From Hydrogenophaga sp. (GTDB taxonomy: Bacteria > Pseudomonadota > Gammaproteobacteria > Burkholderiales > Burkholderiaceae_C): 64,000 nucleotides of DNA. The notes below the pieces were generated by a model, which was not told where the DNA came from, did no database searches, and saw nothing but the letters and a program-made list of their open reading frames with translations. Positions 58,003 to 64,000 of the stretch are shown piece after piece (positions within the stretch are counted from its first letter, which is position 1; each line of letters begins with the position of its first letter). Location: positions 1-64,000 of the forward strand of contig NZ_JAHBZK010000018.1 of NCBI RefSeq assembly GCF_019635465.1, read 5' to 3'. The translations under genes were made by a program, and so were the position numbers.

Positions 58003-58431
58003 TCAGTCGGTCGAAATGCGGTTCAGGCCCTGCACGCTGCCCGGCCCGGTGGGTAGGCGGGGCACGTACTTGAAGGTGCCGGTGGCGTGGCAGCAAAGCT
58101 TGCCGGCGGCATCGAAGATCTGCCCTTCGGTGAAAGCCATGGTGGCGGTGCGGTGCAGCAGCCGGCCTTTGGCCAGCAAGGGCCCCTTGGCCGCCCGCAT
58201 GAAGCTGGTCTTCATCTCGATGGTCACGCAGCCCATCTCCATCTGCACCGAGCGCGCCGCGTGGGCCATCACCACGTCGAGCAGCGTCATGCTGGCGCCG
58301 CCGTGCACCACATCAAAGGAGTTGAGGTGATCGGCGGCCGGGTCGAAGGCGATCTCGGCCTCGCCGCCGTCCATGCGGCGCAGCTCAAAACCAAGCAGAT
58401 CGACGAAAGGGATGCGTACGGAAAATTCCAT
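58003..58431 (-). CDS. PaaI-type hotdog thioesterase
   Basis: A 142-residue 4HBT-fold protein with HLNSFDVVHGGASMTLLDVV and the following VTIEMKTSFMRAAKGPLLAKG, the PaaI pattern in which HGG contacts the thioester. It should hydrolyse an acyl-CoA made by the cluster. It lies between two SDR genes on the same strand. Confidence 0.9.
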   Translation of the reverse strand: MEFSVRIPFVDLLGFELRRMDGGEAEIAFDPAADHLNSFDVVHGGASMTLLDVVMAHAARSVQMEMGCVTIEMKTSFMRAAKGPLLAKGRLLHRTATMAFTEGQIFDAAGKLCCHATGTFKYVPRLPTGPGSVQGLNRISTD

Positions 58432-58482
58432 GGTCAGGAAAAGGATGCGGTGGTGTGCCGTGCCTGCCGGCCAGAGGCTCCA

Positions 58483-58553
58483 CGGAACCGGCTTTGCCGG
58501 GCCGTGGGTGCCACCCCCTCGAGAGGGTCGCGCGCAGCGCGGCGGGGGTGGGC
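58483..58553. repeat. Intergenic palindromic repeat
   Basis: CGGAACCGGCTTTGCCGGGC begins a palindrome-rich stretch that runs through CCCCCTCGAGAGGG and GCGCGCAGCGCGGCGGGGG to 58553. Its first 14 bases are repeated exactly at 56125. It fills the gap between the PaaI-type and SDR genes and no ORF is carried. Confidence 0.65.
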
Positions 58554-58557
58554 CAAT

Positions 58558-59349
58558 TCAGCCTCCGGTGATGATGGAGACGCCACCGTCCACCGCCAGC
58601 CACTGTCCGGTGATGTGCTTGCCGGCATCGCTGGCGTACAGCAGCGTCAGGCCCTTGAGGTCTTCGTCGTCGCCCAGGCGGCCCAGCGGGGCATGGGCGG
58701 CCAGGCGCTCCTCGCCCATGGCCTTGAGCGTGCCTTGCGTCATCTTGCTGGGGAAGAAGCCCGGGCAGATGGCGTTGACGCGAATGCCGTGGGCGCCCCA
58801 CTCGGCCGCCAGTGCGCGGGTGAAGTTGATCACCGCGCCCTTGGAGGTGTTGTAGGCGATGGTCTTCATGTCGCGCGGGTTGCCACCCAGGCCGGCGATG
58901 GAGGCGGTGTTGATGATGCTGCCGCGCTTGCGGGCGATCATGCTGCGGCGCGCGACCTCCTGGCTCATGATGAAGTAGCTGCGCACGTTGAGGTTCATGA
59001 CCTTGTCCCAGGCCTCGACCGGGTGGTCTTCGGCCGCGGCACCCCAGGCGGCGCCGGCGTTGTTGACCAGCACATCGATGTCACCCAGGCGCTGCATGGT
59101 TTCGTCCACCAGGCGGCGGCACTCTTCTTCGCTCTGGCCATCGGCGGCGATCCAGCGTGCATCGATGCCGGCGGCCTGCAGTTCGGCAGTGGCTTCTTCC
59201 AGGTCGCTGGCCTTGCGCGAGCTCAGCATCACGCGTGCGCCGGCTTCACCCAGCGCGTGGGCCATCTGCAGGCCCAGGCCGCGCGAGCCACCGGTGATGA
59301 GCGCGGTCTTGCCCTTGAGATCGAACAGTTGGGAAACGGTGCGGGTCAT
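58558..59349 (-). CDS. Short-chain dehydrogenase/reductase (gluconate 5-dehydrogenase-like)
   Basis: A 263-residue SDR with TGGSRGLG cofactor loop, SSRKASDLEEA (Arg after strand 2, favouring NADP), VNNAGAAWG, catalytic Ser in NTASIAGLGG and YxxxK in YNTSK, ending in HITGQWLAVDGGVSII. The ATG at 59349 is preferred (MTRTVSQLFDLKGKTALI); 15 codons upstream are open. It is one of three SDRs in the cluster. Confidence 0.92.
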   Translation of the reverse strand: MTRTVSQLFDLKGKTALITGGSRGLGLQMAHALGEAGARVMLSSRKASDLEEATAELQAAGIDARWIAADGQSEEECRRLVDETMQRLGDIDVLVNNAGAAWGAAAEDHPVEAWDKVMNLNVRSYFIMSQEVARRSMIARKRGSIINTASIAGLGGNPRDMKTIAYNTSKGAVINFTRALAAEWGAHGIRVNAICPGFFPSKMTQGTLKAMGEERLAAHAPLGRLGDDEDLKGLTLLYASDAGKHITGQWLAVDGGVSIITGG

Positions 59350-59462
59350 GTCTTGTCTGCCTCGTGTTGTGGGTATGAAAACGAACCGGGCCATTGTGGC
59401 CCTTCGACTGGCGCTTGTGTGTCACCGCCGCGGCGCGGGCATGCGCGGTCTGACGCGTGTGT

Positions 59463-59765
59463 TCAGATCTCGAAATCCATGCACTGCCGCTCGGCGACGA
59501 TGGCCTTCATGAAGGGCTTGAGGGCCACGTGCTGCGGGTGTTGCTGGTAGGCGGCCATGGCCTCGCGGTCGACAAAGGTGCTGTCGAGCACCACGTCGTA
59601 AGTGCACTCCAGCCCCTCCTGCGCGATGCCCACCTGGAAATGCAGCGTGCCGGGGTCCAGTCGGGCACACGCCTCGAGCAGGGCTTTGGCCTTGAGCCGG
59701 TTGGCGACCCGGTCGGCACCCTCGGCGTGCTCCTTGAGCTTCCACATCACGATGTGGCGCAGCAT
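59463..59765 (-). CDS. Dabb (stress-responsive alpha/beta barrel) domain protein
   Basis: A 100-residue protein with the family opening MLRHIVMWKLKEHAEG and the C-terminal VDREAMAAYQQHPQHVAL and KPFMKAIVAERQCMDFE. Dabb proteins are small dimeric ferredoxin-like folds; some are cyclases, most are uncharacterised. It lies 27 bases after the frameshifted acyl-CoA dehydrogenase gene and probably shares its transcript. Confidence 0.9.
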   Translation of the reverse strand: MLRHIVMWKLKEHAEGADRVANRLKAKALLEACARLDPGTLHFQVGIAQEGLECTYDVVLDSTFVDREAMAAYQQHPQHVALKPFMKAIVAERQCMDFEI

Positions 59766-59792
59766 CAGAACGCTCCCATCAGATCGCTCCCA

Positions 59793-61618
59793 TCAGAAAG
59801 CCTCCTCGGGCAACTCGGCGCAGGTCGGGTCGCGGCTGGCCACCACGCCCAGCCAGGCACCGATCTTGGGCAGCTCGTAGTGGAAGAAGTAGCGCGCCGC
59901 CGCGAGCCGGCCAGTGCGTGCGGCCCCTTCGGGTGCGGTGATGGCCGCCAAGGCCACGTCAAGCCAGACCCAGGCCAGCACCAGGTGACCGAAGGCCTGG
60001 AGGTAAGGCACCGCGTTGGCCAAAGCGTCTGCCGGGTTGCCGGTGGCCCAGGCGGCCTTGGTGGCCGAGCCCACGTCCTGCAGCGCCTTGCCGAGCGCGT
60101 TGGCGTGGGCGGCCAGCGCTTCAAGCTGGATGGCGCGCTCGATGGTGGCGTTGATGCGCTGCGCCAGCAACTGCAGGCCCTGGCCGTTTTCCATCAGCAC
60201 CTTGCGGCCCAGCAGGTCCATGGCCTGAATGCCATGCGTGCCTTCGTGAATCATGTTCAGGCGGTTGTCGCGCCAGTACTGCTCGACCGGAAAGTCGCGC
60301 GTGTAGCCATAGCCGCCGTGGATGCGGAATGGCCCAGGCTGTTCGCCTCCAGGCACCACTCGCTGGGCCAGCTCTTGGCGATCGGCGTGAGCACTTCCAG
60401 CAGCAGGCGCGCTTCGTTCGCCGCGTCGGCCGCACCGGTGTGCTGCTCGTCGACCAGCCGCGCGCAGTAAAGCTCCAGCGCCAGCGCGCCTTCGCAATAG
60501 CTCTTCTGGGCCAGCAACATACGCTTGACGTCGGCGTGTTCGATGATGCGGCTCTGCGGTCGGCTCGGGTCCTTGCCCTCCGGCCCCACCGGGCGCCCTT
60601 GCGGACGGTCCTTGGCGTAGGCCAGGCTGGCGTGGTAGCCCGCCATGCCCAGCATGGTGGCGGCCATGCCGACGCCGATGCGTGCCTCGTTCATCATGTG
60701 GAACATGCAGCGCAGGCCTTCGCCGGGGTTGCCCACCAGATAGCCCACCGCACCCGCTGCACCACGCACCGGAAACTTGCCCTCGCCGAAGTTGAGCAAG
60801 GTGTTCGTGGTGCCACGCCAGCCGCACTTGTGGTTGAGACCGGCCAGGGCCACGTCGTTGCGTTCACCCGTGAGTTCGGCCTCGGTGTTGACCAGCTTCT
60901 TGGGCACGATGAACAGCGAGATGCCCTTCACCCCGGGCGGCAACTTGCCGTCGGGGCCGGGGATTTTGGCCAGCACCAGGTGGATGATGTTTTCGGTCAG
61001 CTCGTGCTCGCCGGCCGAGATCCACATCTTGTTGCCCTTGAGGCGAAAGCGCGGCCCCAGCGGGTCGTCCATGAAGTCGTCGCCATCGGGCAGCGCGCGC
61101 GTGGCCACGTCGCTCAGGCTGGAGCCGGCCTGCGGCTCGGACAGGCACATGGTGCCCGACCAGCGACCGCCGAACTCGTTCAAGGCAAAGACACGCTTCT
61201 GGGTGTCGGTGCCGTGCGCCATCAGCAGGTTGGCGTTGCCGGTGGTGAGCATGCCGCTGCCGATGCTGACCGAGGCCATCGCAAAGAAGGCATTTGCCGC
61301 CGCCTCGACCGTGTAGGGCAACTGCATGCCGCCGATTTCGTAGTCCTGTGCGGCGCTGAGCATGCCGCTCTCGGCGTAGGCCTTCTGCGCGTCGTGCGTG
61401 GCCTGCGGCAGGATGACCTTTTCGCCGTCGAAGTGCGGCTCCTGCGTGTCCACCAGGCGGTTGAAGGGGGCGTACTTCTCGCGCGCAATGCGCTCGCAGG
61501 TGTCGAGCACCGCATCGAAGGTCTCGCGGCTGTGGTCGGCAAAGCGCTCGCGTTCGCGCAGCGACTCGACCCCCAGCCAGTCGTGCAACAGAAAGTCGAC
61601 CGTGGGGCGCAGGCTCAT
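59793..61618 (-). pseudogene. Acyl-CoA dehydrogenase with C-terminal extension, frameshifted
   Basis: The N-terminal 428 codons from the ATG at 61618 (LRPTVDFLLHDWLGVESL) encode a normal dehydrogenase through TGNANLLMAHGT, CLSEPQAGSSLSDVA and MMNEARIGVGMAAT to SEWCLEANSL. The expected continuation, IHGGYGYTRDFPVEQYWRDN through the C-terminal helical domain to PTCAELPEEAF, is intact but in another frame. The shift falls at 60326-60335, where GGG and CC look like one extra base each. The full product would be about 600 residues, normal for this group. Either the gene is inactivated or these are two homopolymer sequencing errors. Confidence 0.85.
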
Positions 61619-61631
61619 GGTGTCTCCTCGT

Positions 61632-62069
61632 TCAGGCTCTGGGCGGCAAGGCGGCGATGGTGCCCTGCGCCACGGCGCACAGCTTCTCGACACCCTCGTG
61701 CACCACAAAGACGTCGCAGCGGCACACCGCCTGGCTCTTGCCGGTGTGCACCGCCTCGGCGCGCGCGATCAGGCGTTCGCCAATGGCCGGGCGCAGGTAG
61801 TTGATCTTGAATTCGCTCGTGACCACGGGCACCCGCAATGCGGTGCCCCCGGCGTAGGTGAGCGCGTTGTCGGCGGCGTAGCTGAGCACGCCACCGTGCA
61901 CGAAGCCGTGCTGCTGCTTGACCGACTCGCCGATCGGCACCTGCAGCTCACAACGCCCCGGGCTCAGGGCGGCCAGCTCGGCACCGATCAGTTGCGAGAA
62001 CGGCTGCTTCGCCAGCACATCGCGCCCCATGGCCAGAAAGGCCTCGGGGCTTACGCTGACGGCATCCAC
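61632..62069 (-). CDS. PaaI-type hotdog thioesterase (second copy)
   Basis: A 145-residue 4HBT protein with HGFVHGGVLSYAADNALTYA and VVTSEFKINYLRPAIGERLI. It is distinct from the copy at 58003-58431. The GTG at 62069 is chosen because it follows the thiolase stop by 13 bases; a shorter start at an ATG 11 codons further on is possible. It lies between the thiolase and the frameshifted dehydrogenase. Confidence 0.85.
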   Translation of the reverse strand: MDAVSVSPEAFLAMGRDVLAKQPFSQLIGAELAALSPGRCELQVPIGESVKQQHGFVHGGVLSYAADNALTYAGGTALRVPVVTSEFKINYLRPAIGERLIARAEAVHTGKSQAVCRCDVFVVHEGVEKLCAVAQGTIAALPPRA

Positions 62070-62082
62070 GCGTCGTCCGAAG

Positions 62083-63258
62083 TCAGAGCACTTCGAACAC
62101 GCCGGCAGCACCCATGCCGCCGCCGATGCACATGGTCACGCACACGCGCTTGGCGCCGCGGCGCTTGCCCTCGATGAGGGCATGGCCGGTCAGGCGCTGG
62201 CCCGACACGCCATAGGGGTGGCCCACGGCGATGGCGCCACCGTTGACGTTGAGCAGCTCGGGCGGGATGCCCAGCTTGTCGCGGCAGTACAGCACTTGCA
62301 CGGCAAAGGCTTCGTTGAGCTCCCACAGGTCGATGTCGCTGACCTTCAGGCCCAGCTTGGCCAGCACCTTGGGCACGGCGAACACCGGGCCGATGCCCAT
62401 CTCGTCGGGCTCGCAACCGGCCACCGCAAAGCCAAGGAACCGGCCGATGGGCTTCAGGCCCTTCTTCTGGGCATAGGCCTCATCAACCACCACGCAGGCA
62501 CCGGCTCCGTCACTGAACTGGCTGGCGTTGCCGGCGGTGACGACGCCACCGGGCAGCGCGGGTTTGATGCCGCTGATGCCTTCCTTGGTGGTGCCTTCGC
62601 GCAGGCCTTCGTCGGCGCTGACGGTGACCTGCTTGGTCATCAGGCCCATGACCTTGTCGGCCACGCCGGCGGTCACGGTGATGGGAGCGATCTCGTCGTT
62701 GAACTTGCCGGCGGCCTGGGCAGCGCAGGCCTTTTGCTGGCTGGCGGCACCGTATTCGTCCATCACGTCGCGGCTGATGTTGTAGCGCTTGGCCACCTGT
62801 TCGGCCGTCTGCAGCATGCTCCAGTAGATCTCGGGCTTCTTCTTGTCCAGCGCCAGGTCGCGCAGCATGTGCTGGTTCATCTCCTGCTGCACGCAGGAGA
62901 TGCTCTCAACGCCACCTGCCACATAGACCGAACCTTCGCCAGCGATCACGCGCTGCGAGGCCAGTGCGATGGTCTGCAGGCCCGACGAGCAGAAGCGGTT
63001 GACCGTCATGCCCGAGACGTTGACCGGGCAATCGGCCATCAGGGCAATCTGGCGCGCGATGTTGGCACCGGTGGCGCCCTCGGGGTTGGCGCAACCCATG
63101 ATCACGTCCTCGACCTCAGCGGCATCGACGCCGGCGCGCTGCAGGGCGTGCTTGACGGCGTGGCCACCCAGGGTGGCGCCGTGGGTCATGTTGAAGGCGC
63201 CCTTCCAGCTTTTGGTCAGCGGCGTGCGGGCGGTGGAAACGATGACGGCGTTGCTCAT
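62083..63258 (-). CDS. Acetyl-CoA acyltransferase (thiolase)
   Basis: A 391-residue thiolase. Acyl-accepting Cys near residue 89 in [14 protein letters not shown], His in [16 protein letters not shown], second Cys in [13 protein letters not shown]. Length and motifs are those of beta-oxidation or acetoacetyl-CoA thiolases. It would cleave 3-ketoacyl-CoA with CoA. It is the most upstream clear enzyme of the minus-strand acyl-CoA cluster; the M20 peptidase gene lies 32 bases upstream. Confidence 0.96.
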   Translation of the reverse strand: MSNAVIVSTARTPLTKSWKGAFNMTHGATLGGHAVKHALQRAGVDAAEVEDVIMGCANPEGATGANIARQIALMADCPVNVSGMTVNRFCSSGLQTIALASQRVIAGEGSVYVAGGVESISCVQQEMNQHMLRDLALDKKKPEIYWSMLQTAEQVAKRYNISRDVMDEYGAASQQKACAAQAAGKFNDEIAPITVTAGVADKVMGLMTKQVTVSADEGLREGTTKEGISGIKPALPGGVVTAGNASQFSDGAGACVVVDEAYAQKKGLKPIGRFLGFAVAGCEPDEMGIGPVFAVPKVLAKLGLKVSDIDLWELNEAFAVQVLYCRDKLGIPPELLNVNGGAIAVGHPYGVSGQRLTGHALIEGKRRGAKRVCVTMCIGGGMGAAGVFEVL

Positions 63259-63290
63259 GATGGCTCCTCGGTCTGGGTATGTAGGGGTGT

Positions 63291-64000
63291 TTAAGGGGTC
63301 AGGTCCGCGCTGAGCAGGCGGCGGTAGAAGCGGACCATGTCGGCCAGATTGGCAATGGCGATGCGTTCGTTGGTGCCGTGAAAGCGGGGCAGATCTTCCG
63401 GCGTCGCGCGCACCGGCGAAAAGCGGTAGATGTGGTCGCTGATGGCCTGGAAATGGCGCGAGTCGGTGGCACCGATCATCAGACCCGGCGCCACCAGAGT
63501 GCCGGGAAAGACCTCGCGCACCGTGCGGTTGAGGCGCTGGTACGCCGGCGCGGCGGTGGGCGAGATGGGCGATGGCTCGGAACTGCCGGGCAACTGCGTC
63601 AGCTCGAAGCGCTCGTCAACAGCGTGCGTATGGCTGTTCACGTGGGCCATCAGGCCCTCGCGGGTGTCGCCTGGCAGGAGACGGAAGTTCACCGTTGCAT
63701 CGGCGCGGCCCGGCAGCACGTTGTCTTTGCTGCCGGCGTTGACGATGGTCAGCGCGGTGGTCGTGCGCATCATGGCGTTGGTGCTGGCACCCCGCTCCAG
63801 CTGCTTTTGCACGACCGGCCCGAACAACCACAGGTTGGACAGCGCGACGCGCTGAAAGCCGCTCATCTCCGGTGCGATGGTCTCGAACATCTCGCGCGCC
63901 ACACCGCGGATCGCCGCGGGCATCTGGTCGTTCTCGAGCCGCTGCAGGGCCGCGCTCATCATGGCGATGGCACTGCCGCCCCTGGCCGGCGGCATGGACG
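63291..64000 (-). CDS. M20 family metallopeptidase (5' partial)
   Basis: The C-terminal 230 or so codons of a zinc amidohydrolase; the frame is open to the right edge, so the N-terminus is outside the window. Visible are the M20 dimerisation domain ([34 protein letters not shown]) and the end of the catalytic domain with [31 protein letters not shown]. This pattern is that of the carboxypeptidase S/PM20D1-type branch, which handles N-acyl amino acids or dipeptides. The metal-binding N-terminal half cannot be checked. Confidence 0.88.
   Translation of the reverse strand, partial: SMPPARGGSAIAMMSAALQRLENDQMPAAIRGVAREMFETIAPEMSGFQRVALSNLWLFGPVVQKQLERGASTNAMMRTTTALTIVNAGSKDNVLPGRADATVNFRLLPGDTREGLMAHVNSHTHAVDERFELTQLPGSSEPSPISPTAAPAYQRLNRTVREVFPGTLVAPGLMIGATDSRHFQAISDHIYRFSPVRATPEDLPRFHGTNERIAIANLADMVRFYRRLLSADLTP

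Overview
This is a high-GC, gene-dense stretch of a betaproteobacterial chromosome. It most resembles a Comamonadaceae member of the Burkholderiales. Pointers are the smpB / ratA-rnfH / DUF4124 / guaB-guaA neighbourhood, a GuaA with the extra linker common in that family, the mltG-tmk-holB-pilZ-tatD block opposite ygfZ, and tctA/tctB. The species cannot be named from the sequence alone. No tRNA, rRNA, CRISPR array, prophage or intact insertion sequence was seen.

Layout. 1-4.3 kb: the 3' end of an RTX-type secreted protein followed by its type I secretion ABC transporter and membrane fusion protein. 4.3-6.3 kb: a lipoprotein, ECF sigma factor and anti-sigma operon with a promoter that looks self-recognised. 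6.3-11.5 kb: smpB divergent from ratA-rnfH, a DUF4124 protein, then guaB and guaA separated by an intrinsic terminator. 11.7-19.2 kb: assorted enzymes (EEP nuclease or phosphatase, methyltransferase, PaiB, SGNH hydrolase, OpgC-like acyltransferase, a TadA-haloalkane dehalogenase fusion, LD-carboxypeptidase). 19.5-23.1 kb: an adenylate cyclase-FHA protein, a tandem repeat and a penicillin-acylase-type hydrolase. 23.2-27.4 kb: an aotJQMOP-like basic amino acid ABC operon. 27.6-28.4 kb: a CesT-like chaperone gene and a small partner ORF. 28.4-37.2 kb: tctAB, ankyrin protein, tatD, pilZ, holB, tmk, mltG, ygfZ and an NRDE protein. 37.2-51.8 kb: a thioesterase-GNAT fusion, esterase, Fe-alcohol dehydrogenase, a large winged-helix regulator, trhO, patatin, two HDOD genes, tex and a histidine kinase/response regulator pair. 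51.8-64 kb: a one-directional acyl-CoA and lipid catabolism cluster on the minus strand (M20 peptidase, thiolase, two hotdog thioesterases, two acyl-CoA dehydrogenases, three SDRs, CurA-like reductase, GST, GNAT). One of the dehydrogenases is frameshifted.

The most unusual material is a family of two ~0.27 kb intergenic elements (15016-15287 and 54167-54445). Each has perfect terminal inverted repeats, abuts the stop codon of a neighbouring gene at a TA, and folds into two nested stem domains. Stem sequences differ between the two copies while pairing is kept, and apical loops are conserved. Other points of interest are the in-frame tadA-dehalogenase fusion with its own internal Shine-Dalgarno and ATG, the orphan secretion-chaperone-like gene pair, and a lipid-anchored solute-binding protein.
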